Positions 8,129-15,078 of a DNA stretch of 64,000 nucleotides are shown piece by piece (the first letter of the stretch is position 1; every line of letters begins with the position of its first letter). Source of the DNA: CAYTGR01 sp964437445 (GTDB lineage: Bacteria > Chloroflexota > Anaerolineae > B4-G1 > SLSP01). The notes below the pieces were generated by a model. It had not been told where the DNA came from. It did not search any database and saw nothing but the letters and a program-made list of their open reading frames with translations. A program made the translations under genes and the position numbers. The stretch lies in the NCBI GenBank assembly GCA_964437445.1, contig CAYTGR010000003.1, forward strand, positions 1 through 64,000, read 5' to 3'.

Positions 8129-9720
8129 ACCAAACAGGGAATAGCCGTCGGTGGTCGCCAGCGTGGTCAGCGCCGCTCTGGCAGGCGTTGCTGGAGAGCT
8201 TTGGGTTGGGGCTGGGCTTTGTCTTTGCCCTCACCCGTTCCATCGGAGTACTGCCGGCCTACGCCTTTAGCAGCGGATTCTTTTTGCTGTGTGGTGGCTG
8301 CGGCCTGTGGGTGGTCCTGCGCGCTCGCCTGCCCCAGGGTTCCTGGCGCCAGCAGGCGCTCTGGGAACTGGCGGCCAGCCTGCTGGTCAGTCTGATGATG
8401 GCAGGGCTCCAGGCTGTGACTGTCCCGCTCGGTTGGAGTGCGGTCTGGGAGCAATCCAATTTGGGGACAGGGTTGTTAATCACGTTTTTGTTGTTCTGCA
8501 CCGGCCCCGGTTATCTGCTGGCGCGGGGCGGGGTGCGCTTTTGGCGTTTCTGGGATCGCCTGCGCCGCCGGCGGATGTTGTGGGCGTTGACCCACGCGCT
8601 CCTCTCGGTCGTGGTGTTAGTGGCCGCGCTGGGAGCCATTGGGCTGTTCCTCATCTCCCCCTATTCCGGCACGGCGGCCGAGACCCAGGCTGCCGCGACC
8701 AGTCCCTTGAGCCGGCTGCTGGCACAGGTCATCGTGAGTCTTTTCCCCTCCACCGCGGTGATGGTGGCATTGACGTTAATGGCTTTGACGGTGGTGCTGC
8801 CGCCGGCGGCCCTCTTCTCGCTCATCGTGGCGCGCCGGACGACGCAGCGGTTGGAGCGGCTGGCTGCGGCGGCGGGGGCATTGCGGCGCGGTGATTACGG
8901 CGCGCGGGTGCCGGTCCAGGGCGAGGACGAACTGGCGCAGCTGCAGGCTGACTTCAATGCGATGGCCGAAGAGCTGGAGCGGACGCTCAAAGCGCTCCAG
9001 GCCGAGCGTGACCGGACGGCGGCCCTGCTCCAATCCCGGCGTGAGCTGATCGCGGCCGTCTCTCACGAGCTGCGTACCCCGGTGGCAACGGTGCGTGCCA
9101 CGCTGGAGTCGGCGCTGGCTGGCTGGGGGGAGGAGCGTTCCCCCTCGGCGCTGCGCCGCGATCTGGAGGTCATGGAGAGTGAGATCACCCGCCTGCAACG
9201 GTTGATAGACGACCTTTTCACGCTGGCGCGGACTGAAGCCGGCGGGCTGACGTTGGACTGCCGCCCGACCGACATCGGCCCGCTGGTGCAGGAGATCACG
9301 GCGGCGGTCGCGCCCTTAGCCTGGCAGAGCGGCCGGGTGGAGGTGGTGGCGGAGCTCCCGCCGGACCTGCCCCTGGCCTGGGTGGACGGCGAGCGGTTGA
9401 AGCAGGTGCTCGTCAATCTGCTGCGCAACGGGGTGCGCCACACGCCGCCCGGCGGGATCGTCGTGGCGGCCGTCGTGGCGGAACCGGAGTTGCTCCGCCT
9501 GGAAGTGCGTGATACCGGCGCGGGGATCCCGCCGGAGGAATTGCCGCGCATCTGGGAACGGTTCTACCGGGGGACCCAGCCCGCCACGGACGACGGCAGC
9601 GGCGCTGGGCTGGGACTGGCGCTCGTCAAGGAGCTGACCGAGGCGATGGGCGGCACGGTAGCCGTGGAAAGTACCGTCGGCCAGGGCAGCTGCTTCACCG
9701 TGCGGCTACCGCGTGTCTAA
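8125..9720 (+). CDS. Membrane sensor histidine kinase
   Basis: 531 residues. The first 240 or so contain several hydrophobic segments (about six), with no obvious extracellular ligand domain. A HAMP-like region follows (RRGDYGARVPVQGEDELAQL), then the dimerisation/phospho-acceptor helix with His314 in AAVSHELRTPVATVRATLES, and a GHKL ATPase domain with N-box NLLRNGVRHTPPGG, G1 DTGAGIPPEELPRIWERFYRG and G2 GAGLGLALVKELTE. It would phosphorylate the regulator encoded just upstream; the two genes overlap by ATGA. The multispan N terminus suggests membrane or envelope sensing. Confidence 0.93.
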   Translation: MNQTGNSRRWSPAWSAPLWQALLESFGLGLGFVFALTRSIGVLPAYAFSSGFFLLCGGCGLWVVLRARLPQGSWRQQALWELAASLLVSLMMAGLQAVTVPLGWSAVWEQSNLGTGLLITFLLFCTGPGYLLARGGVRFWRFWDRLRRRRMLWALTHALLSVVVLVAALGAIGLFLISPYSGTAAETQAAATSPLSRLLAQVIVSLFPSTAVMVALTLMALTVVLPPAALFSLIVARRTTQRLERLAAAAGALRRGDYGARVPVQGEDELAQLQADFNAMAEELERTLKALQAERDRTAALLQSRRELIAAVSHELRTPVATVRATLESALAGWGEERSPSALRRDLEVMESEITRLQRLIDDLFTLARTEAGGLTLDCRPTDIGPLVQEITAAVAPLAWQSGRVEVVAELPPDLPLAWVDGERLKQVLVNLLRNGVRHTPPGGIVVAAVVAEPELLRLEVRDTGAGIPPEELPRIWERFYRGTQPATDDGSGAGLGLALVKELTEAMGGTVAVESTVGQGSCFTVRLPRV

Positions 9721-9810
9721 TGCCGGCGGTGCGGATGGAATACGTGCTACGTGTTGCGTATTCCGTTTCACACTTCATGCACAGGTATCAATATTTGGAA
9801 GTTCAGGTTT

Positions 9811-9858
9811 GTAGTGAGGCGCTTTAGCGCCGTTTTCGGCGTGCTGAAGCGCGCCCCT
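9811..9858 (+). repeat. Palindromic dispersed element, copy 2
   Basis: GTAGTGAGGCGCTTTAGCGCC followed by GTT, a short variable stretch and GCTGAAGCGC. It shares its core with the element at 379-445 and appears truncated at its right end, without the matching CACTAC. Confidence 0.55.
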
Positions 9859-9871
9859 GGGAACAGACAGA

Positions 9872-9911
9872 AAGGGGATGGTACACCCCTGTTGCGGTGC
9901 ACCATCCCCTT
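9872..9911. terminator. Bidirectional hairpin between convergent genes
   Basis: AAGGGGATGGTACACC (9872-9887) pairs with GGTGCACCATCCCCTT (9896-9911) with one mismatch and an 8-nt loop. It sits between the convergent histidine kinase and the CrtI-like gene. The U-tract is poor on both sides, so termination is inferred from position and stem strength. Confidence 0.6.
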
Positions 9912-9919
9912 GTGGCAGA

Positions 9920-11425
9920 CTACGATTCGTACCGGGCGATCAGGTCTGCGGCGATCAGGCCGGAGGCGATGGTCGTGGGAACTCCGCCGCCGGGGTGCGT
10001 GGAAGCACCGACCAGGTAGAGGCCCTGGATGGATTTGGATTTGGCCGCCGGGCGGAAGACTGCCTCGTGGGCCACGTCCTGCCGCAGCGCGTAGATAGCG
10101 CCTTCTGGTGTGCGCAGATTGCGCTCAAAGTCCAGCGGGGTGGCCAGCTCGGCAATCTCCACGTGCTCCTGCAGGCCGGGAATGTAGCGCCGGCTGTAGT
10201 AGGCCACGATCTTCTCAATCAATTCCGGCTTGACCGCGTCCCAGCTGCGGCCGTCGGCCCGGCGGTAGGGCGCTGGTGTCAGCGTGAGGATGAGGGTATG
10301 CCGGCCCGGCGGGGCCAGCTGCGGGTCGCTGTGCGAGGTCCAGCTGATGATGCCGAATTGCCGGTCCGCGTTGAACTGCCGGGACAGGTACTCCTGCTGC
10401 CAGAAGTCGTTCATGGCCGCCAGGGAGACCGTCGCCAGCGTGTGGTGCGATTGGAGCGGCGGCTCGTAGTTCACGCCCAGGTAGAGCATGGGAATGGCGA
10501 TGGCGTACTCGTAGCTCTTGATCCCCACCCGTGCCAGCCAGGGCAGGTGGGCCTCGCCGATTAGCCCCAAGTAGAGCGTTTTGGCGTTAATGTCGGAGAC
10601 GATGACCGGGGCGGTGAGCTCGGTCCCATCGTCCAGGACGACGCCCACGGCGCGGCGCTGGCGCACCATCACCTGCTTGACCGGCGTGTTGAGCCGGACT
10701 TCCAGCCCGTGGCGCTCGCCGCAGCGCTGGAGTGCCTTGGGGATGCCGATCATGCCGCCCTGGCTGTAGTAGAGACCGTCGTGCTCGCCGACAGGGATGA
10801 CGGCGAAGAGCCCCGGCGCCAGTTCCGGCGGCAGGCCGATGAAGAAGCTCTGGTAGGCGAGCGATTCCAGGACCTGGGGATGTTTGAAGAAACGGCGGAG
10901 TACGTCCTGGTAACTGTTCAGGAAGAGCGGCACGAACCTGGACATGGCCGGGTTGCGGGCGAAGAAAGCCCGCAGATCCCCCAGCGTCATGGCCGGACTC
11001 AAAAAAAGGTCCTGGGCTGCCGCGTTAAATTCCCGCATGTAAGCGACGTAGGCGTACCAGCCGGCGACGTCGTCGGGGGCGATTTTGCCGATCTCCTCGG
11101 CGGCGGCCTCCACCGAAAGGGGGCGCGGGACCTGCGTCCCATCCTGGCGGGCCAGGGTGTAGATAGGGTCGCACGCCACCAGGTCCACCTCGGCCCGCAG
11201 CGAGGTGCCTAACCGTCGGAAGGCCAGGTCAATCAGCGCCGGGCTTTCAATGAGCGAGGCCCCCAGGTCAAAGTGATAGCCCTGGCGCTCAAAGGTGGAG
11301 CAACAGCCGCCGACGCGCGGCCCCTGCTCCAGGATCACCGTTTTGCGGCCCTGAGCGGCCAGCTGCGCCCCGACGCTCAAACCGCCGGTGCCGGCGCCAA
11401 TCACAATGGCATCGTAATCAGCCAT
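9920..11425 (-). CDS. CrtI-like FAD oxidoreductase (copy A)
   Basis: 501 residues of the phytoene desaturase / carotenoid isomerase / retinol saturase flavoprotein family. The N-terminal dinucleotide fold reads ADYDAIVIGAGTGGLSVGA, then the GG-doublet VGGCCSTFERQGYHFD, and the C-terminal FAD block LYLVGASTHPGGGVPTT near residue 470. It is a diverged paralogue of the 498-residue protein two genes upstream in the same operon. The start is the MADYD methionine; an upstream in-frame ATG would extend it through the neighbouring gene end. No phytoene synthase lies nearby, so a carotenoid role is not supported. It is the last gene of the glycyl radical operon; it may oxidise, isomerise or saturate an isoprenoid or other hydrophobic substrate. 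Confidence 0.8.
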   Translation of the reverse strand: MADYDAIVIGAGTGGLSVGAQLAAQGRKTVILEQGPRVGGCCSTFERQGYHFDLGASLIESPALIDLAFRRLGTSLRAEVDLVACDPIYTLARQDGTQVPRPLSVEAAAEEIGKIAPDDVAGWYAYVAYMREFNAAAQDLFLSPAMTLGDLRAFFARNPAMSRFVPLFLNSYQDVLRRFFKHPQVLESLAYQSFFIGLPPELAPGLFAVIPVGEHDGLYYSQGGMIGIPKALQRCGERHGLEVRLNTPVKQVMVRQRRAVGVVLDDGTELTAPVIVSDINAKTLYLGLIGEAHLPWLARVGIKSYEYAIAIPMLYLGVNYEPPLQSHHTLATVSLAAMNDFWQQEYLSRQFNADRQFGIISWTSHSDPQLAPPGRHTLILTLTPAPYRRADGRSWDAVKPELIEKIVAYYSRRYIPGLQEHVEIAELATPLDFERNLRTPEGAIYALRQDVAHEAVFRPAAKSKSIQGLYLVGASTHPGGGVPTTIASGLIAADLIARYES

Positions 11426-11435
11426 GGTGGGCCGC

Positions 11436-11600
11436 CTAAACGGCATACCGCGCGGGCAGGTAAGGCAACTGGCGGACCAGGTTCTGCACAAAGCGCTTTT
11501 GGGAATCGCTCAGCTGCTGGTAGCCGACGAAGAGCGCCACGGCCAACAGCAGCAGAAGCCCTAATACGATTTGTCCCGTCGTCAAAGTTTTCTTTTCCAT
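11436..11600 (-). CDS. 54-residue single-span membrane protein
   Basis: A short charged N terminus (MEKKTLTTGQ), one hydrophobic helix (IVLGLLLLLAVALFVGY) and a basic, amphipathic tail (DSQKRFVQNLVRQLPYLP). It lies between the two CrtI-like genes with gaps of 52 and 10 bp, in the same direction, so it is almost certainly co-transcribed. The start after GGAAA in the leader is preferred over the upstream ATG in the heptamer repeat. It may anchor or organise the flavoproteins at the membrane. Family not recognised. Confidence 0.65.
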   Translation of the reverse strand: MEKKTLTTGQIVLGLLLLLAVALFVGYQQLSDSQKRFVQNLVRQLPYLPARYAV

Positions 11601-11614
11601 GGTGGTTTCCTTTC

Positions 11615-11642
11615 TCAACTGCTCACTTTTTACTTCTCACTC
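11615..11642. repeat. Heptamer array (CTCACTT type)
   Basis: Units TCAACTG, CTCACTT, TTTACTT, CTCACTC in register, in the gap between the 54-residue gene and CrtI-like copy B. Confidence 0.55.
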
Positions 11643-11652
11643 TATTCCCCGC

Positions 11653-13149
11653 CTATTCATACTTCTCAATCAAGTTGGCGGCGATGTAGCCGGAGGCGAT
11701 GGTGGTCGGCACACCCCCGCCGGGATGGGTGGAGGAGCCGGTCAGGTAGAGCCCGCGGATGCTCTTGGAGCGGGCCGCCGGGCGGAAGACGGCCATCGCC
11801 GGCAAATCCTGCTGGAAGGCGTAGATGGCGCCCTCCGGTAAACGCAGGCGGCGCTCAAAGTCCAACGGCGTGGCGCAATCCACCACCTTCACGTGCTCTT
11901 TCAGCCCCGGCACGACAGAGCGCGAGAGATAATCCAGCGTCCGTTCCACGAAGTGTGGCTTCTCCGCGTCCCAATCGGTCCCGGCCAGATGATAGAATCC
12001 CTCCGGGATCAGGTTCAGGACGTGATGGCCGGCCGGTGCGAGCGAAGGATCGGAGTGGCTGGGCCAGCAGATCAGGCCGATTGGCTCATCGGGCAGGCGG
12101 CCGCGCTCTACGGCGTTGAACCAGTAGTCGTTGACGCCCTCTGGCGTGACCGCAATAAAGCTGTGGTGTGAGGCCAGCGGCGGCGTGTAATCCACGCCCA
12201 CGTAAATCATCGGCACCGCCTTGGAATATTTATAGCTCCGAATGCCGGTGCGGGTCAGTCCGGGTAGCACCTCTTCGCCGATCAGCTTGCAGTAGAGCGT
12301 GCGGGCGTTGATGTTGGAGACGACGAGCCGGGCGGTGATTTGTGTGCCGTCGGCCAGCACGACGCCCTCCGCCCGGCGTTCGTGCACGAGCACGCGCGTC
12401 ACCTCGCTGTTGAGGCGGACCTCCATGCCGGCGCGCTCGCCACAGCGTTGCAGCGCCGCCGGGATCTGGATCATGCCGCCGCGCGGGTAGTAGACTCCCT
12501 CATGCTCGCTGTAGGGGACCATGGCGAAGGCGCCGGGGACTAAGGCCGGCGGGTAACCGAAGTAGAGCGATTGGTAGCCCATCGTCGCCAGGATTTTCTC
12601 GCTCTTGAAGTAACGCTGGATGATGTCCTGATAGCTGGCGAGGAAGACCGGCAGGAATTTGAGCAGGCGCGGGTTCTTCTGGGCCATGGAGAGCAGATCG
12701 CCGAGAGTGTCGGCCGGCTCCACAAAGAAGGTGTCTAACGCCACCGCGGTCAACTCGCGCATGAAGGCCACGAAATCGTGCCAGCGGCGGCCGTCCTCCG
12801 GCGAAATCTCGGCGATGATGCGCCCGGTCTCCTCCACGGAGAGCGGGTAGGTGATCCGGCTGCCGTCGCGCGCGACGATGGACATGATGGGGTCGCAGGG
12901 GATCAGGTCCACCTCCTTTTGCAGCGTCGTGCCGAGTTTCTGGAAGACCAACTCCATCGGCTTGAGCACTTCCACGATGGAAGCGCCCACATCAAAGCGG
13001 AAGCCGTCCCGCTCAAAGGTGGAGCAGCAGCCACCGATCCGTTCGTTCTGCTCCAACACGAGGACCTTGCGTCCCTGGTGGGCGAGCAGAGCCCCGGCTG
13101 TGAGGCCGCCGCACCCGGCACCGATCACAATTGCATCGTAGTCTGCCAT
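11653..13149 (-). CDS. CrtI-like FAD oxidoreductase (copy B)
   Basis: 498 residues, same architecture as the protein at 9920-11425: ADYDAIVIGAGCGGLTAGA, IGGCCSTFERDGFRFD, and LYLTGSSTHPGGGVPTT near the C terminus. Long co-linear stretches are shared with copy A (PLDFERRLRLPEGAIYA versus PLDFERNLRTPEGAIYA), so the two arose by duplication and have diverged. AAGGAGG lies a few bases before the ATG. The 96-bp gap to the upstream FMN gene contains a heptamer array. In CrtI-type enzymes, FAD accepts or donates electrons during desaturation, isomerisation or saturation of polyenes; the substrate here is unknown. Confidence 0.8.
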   Translation of the reverse strand: MADYDAIVIGAGCGGLTAGALLAHQGRKVLVLEQNERIGGCCSTFERDGFRFDVGASIVEVLKPMELVFQKLGTTLQKEVDLIPCDPIMSIVARDGSRITYPLSVEETGRIIAEISPEDGRRWHDFVAFMRELTAVALDTFFVEPADTLGDLLSMAQKNPRLLKFLPVFLASYQDIIQRYFKSEKILATMGYQSLYFGYPPALVPGAFAMVPYSEHEGVYYPRGGMIQIPAALQRCGERAGMEVRLNSEVTRVLVHERRAEGVVLADGTQITARLVVSNINARTLYCKLIGEEVLPGLTRTGIRSYKYSKAVPMIYVGVDYTPPLASHHSFIAVTPEGVNDYWFNAVERGRLPDEPIGLICWPSHSDPSLAPAGHHVLNLIPEGFYHLAGTDWDAEKPHFVERTLDYLSRSVVPGLKEHVKVVDCATPLDFERRLRLPEGAIYAFQQDLPAMAVFRPAARSKSIRGLYLTGSSTHPGGGVPTTIASGYIAANLIEKYE

Positions 13150-13166
13150 CCGTTGACCTCCTTAAA

Positions 13167-13222
13167 CGTGAAACGTGAAACGTAAAACGTGAAGCGTGAA
13201 ACATGAAGCGTGAAACGTGAAA
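13167..13222. repeat. Heptamer array (CGTGAAA type)
   Basis: Eight units in register: CGTGAAA, CGTGAAA, CGTAAAA, CGTGAAG, CGTGAAA, CATGAAG, CGTGAAA, CGTGAAA. It lies inside the glycyl radical operon between the FMN protein and CrtI-like copy B. Confidence 0.75.
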
Positions 13223-13245
13223 TGTGCGCAGGGTGTCGCAGCCGT

Positions 13246-14085
13246 TTAGAACGTGGTGACAGGTTCCAGCGGCAGCGGCGGGTAGATTTGTTGCGGATTG
13301 GGCGGCATGGAGTTGTAAACCCAGGTGACGCGCAGAGCGCCGCAGGCCACGCCCCCATAGCGCTGTATGCCCAGGAACGGGCCACGGACCAGCACGTCCT
13401 CCATGCTCAGGGCCATCCCAAAGAGCGCCACGGGCGTTCCGGTCGGAATGGCGCGCAATTCTGCCCCGTAGACCGAGGCCGCGAAAATGACGTGCTCCGG
13501 GTCGGGCGTCTGCGCCTGCAACACCGGGATGATGGTCGGGTAGCCGTCGGCGCCGATGTAGGCCAGGAACTTGAGGTTACCCAGCTTGCTCAACAGCGCG
13601 CGCGTCCACGGATTGAGCGCCGTTTGCCGGGCACGCCGGCCAAAGGCCACCCGCGCCAGCAGCGTTTGCAGCGAGGCGGTCACGATGCGGCCCATCGGCA
13701 GCGCCTTCTGCCCGGTCTGCGCGACCAGGTCCATGTAATAGACCGTATGGACGCCGAAGTAGGCGTTGTAGCGGAACATCGGTGTGGCGTTGTAGGCGTC
13801 GTACTCCGGCCCTTGTTGCGCCGTATGCGTGAAGGTCGCCTGGCCGCGCCAGAGCTGCTTGTCCATCGTCATGATCAGAAAGCCGGCCTGGGGGCGGCGG
13901 CGGATGAATTGCTTGCTGGCCCCCTCGGTGAATTGCCCCCAGACCAGTTGGGTGGGGGAACTGGCCTGGAGTGTCGCGATCAGGCTCAGGTGGGGCAGCC
14001 CCTCGTCGTTGACGGTGGCCAGCAGCCCGACCTTCATGGTCGGCTTAAAGGCTGCGATGTCCGCTTCAGAAAATTCGGTGCGCAT
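13246..14085 (-). CDS. FMN split-barrel (PNPOx-like) protein
   Basis: 279 residues. The N-terminal half has the pyridoxamine-5-phosphate-oxidase-like split-barrel pattern (VGLLATVNDEGLPHLSLIATLQ, FTEGASKQFIRRRPQAGFLIMT), typical of FMN- or F420-binding flavoproteins. The C-terminal half repeats a similar theme (KLGNLKFLAYIGADGYPTII), suggesting a duplicated barrel. It is probably cytoplasmic. The start is the methionine after AAGGGGGTC; an ATG 14 codons upstream overlaps the activase stop. It lies 13 bp after the activase gene, so it is part of the glycyl radical operon and may supply electrons or act on the same substrate. The exact cofactor is not certain. Confidence 0.7.
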   Translation of the reverse strand: MRTEFSEADIAAFKPTMKVGLLATVNDEGLPHLSLIATLQASSPTQLVWGQFTEGASKQFIRRRPQAGFLIMTMDKQLWRGQATFTHTAQQGPEYDAYNATPMFRYNAYFGVHTVYYMDLVAQTGQKALPMGRIVTASLQTLLARVAFGRRARQTALNPWTRALLSKLGNLKFLAYIGADGYPTIIPVLQAQTPDPEHVIFAASVYGAELRAIPTGTPVALFGMALSMEDVLVRGPFLGIQRYGGVACGALRVTWVYNSMPPNPQQIYPPLPLEPVTTF

Positions 14086-14098
14086 GATGACCCCCTTC

Positions 14099-15073
14099 TT
14101 ACTCCTGATTCCCCACTTCATGTACAACGCGCGTTGCGCCGGTGGCGATGACGATAGCCGGATCCACGCCGGACGCCGTCGCCCACTCAGTCGCGGCGGC
14201 CAGTTCGTCCGCCGTGAGCAGCGGCGTTGCGGCGTAGGCCCAGGTCAGGCCCAGACGGCGGTATTTGTCGCGGCAGAGGTTGTTGAAGGCACAGAGCTCC
14301 CACCGCTCCACCGCGCCGTCCAGCTGCGTCGCAATCCAGGCCCCGATCCCGTGCAGCGTCGCGCGGTTGAGCGTCGCGCCGGGGATCAATGGCGTGCGGA
14401 TCCAGAGGCGCAGCGGCGGTGTCCGCCCGGCGCTCTGAGCGCACGCCTGGCGCAGGTTGGCTAAGATCCGCTCGTTGGACTGACCGGTGAAGGCGCGATG
14501 CCGCTCGGCATCTATCTCCTTGAGGTCGTAGAGCAGCAGATCCACGTGCGGCAGCAGCGCCGCCAACGTCGCCGGCGCGGCCAGCCCGCAGGTATCCAGT
14601 GCGGTCTGGACGCCGGCCGCGTGCAGCTGCTGCAGGAGCGCCAGCGCGAAGCCGGGCTGGAGCGTTGGCTCGCCGCCGGAGAGCGTCACCCCGCCGCCGG
14701 ACGTCTCAAAGTAGGTCCGATCTTTGAGCAGCTCGGCGACCAGCGCCTCCACCGTGATGGCTGTGCCCAGCAGCTCCAGTGCGTTGGCCGGGCAGGCTTC
14801 CACGCAGGTGCCGCAGCCGGTGCAGGTCGCGCGGGCGATGGTGAGGCCGGCCGGGGTCAGCTTCAGGTTGCCGTGCGGGCAGGTGGCCACACAGGTCCCA
14901 CATCCCAGGCAGCGGGTCTCCAACCATTGCACCTGGGGCTGGGACGAGAGGCTCTCCGGGTTGTGACACCAGGCGCAGGCCAGCGGGCAGCCCTTGAAGA
15001 AGACGGTGGTGCGGATGCCGGGGCCGTCCTCGGTGGAGAGCCGTTGCAGGTGCAAAATGCGACCGGTGGTCAT
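14099..15073 (-). CDS. Glycyl radical enzyme activase (radical SAM)
   Basis: 324 residues. The radical SAM cluster motif is Cys29-x3-Cys33-x2-Cys36 (KGCPLACAWCHNPE). Two ferredoxin-type [4Fe-4S] sites follow in an insert: Cys55/58/61/65 and Cys84/87/90/94 (CLGCGTCVATCP and CTGCGTCVEACP). The SAM-binding motif is VTLSGGEPTLQ. The two extra clusters are typical of activases for glycyl radical enzymes other than pyruvate formate-lyase. It would use SAM and reduced iron-sulfur clusters to put the radical on Gly812 of the enzyme encoded 5 bp upstream, under anoxic conditions. Confidence 0.95.
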   Translation of the reverse strand: MTTGRILHLQRLSTEDGPGIRTTVFFKGCPLACAWCHNPESLSSQPQVQWLETRCLGCGTCVATCPHGNLKLTPAGLTIARATCTGCGTCVEACPANALELLGTAITVEALVAELLKDRTYFETSGGGVTLSGGEPTLQPGFALALLQQLHAAGVQTALDTCGLAAPATLAALLPHVDLLLYDLKEIDAERHRAFTGQSNERILANLRQACAQSAGRTPPLRLWIRTPLIPGATLNRATLHGIGAWIATQLDGAVERWELCAFNNLCRDKYRRLGLTWAYAATPLLTADELAAATEWATASGVDPAIVIATGATRVVHEVGNQE

Positions 15074-15078
15074 GTTCT

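Noticed and set aside
9920..13149. Carotenoid biosynthesis operon
   Set aside because: CrtI-like proteins alone are not diagnostic; no phytoene synthase or cyclase is present and the context is a glycyl radical operon.
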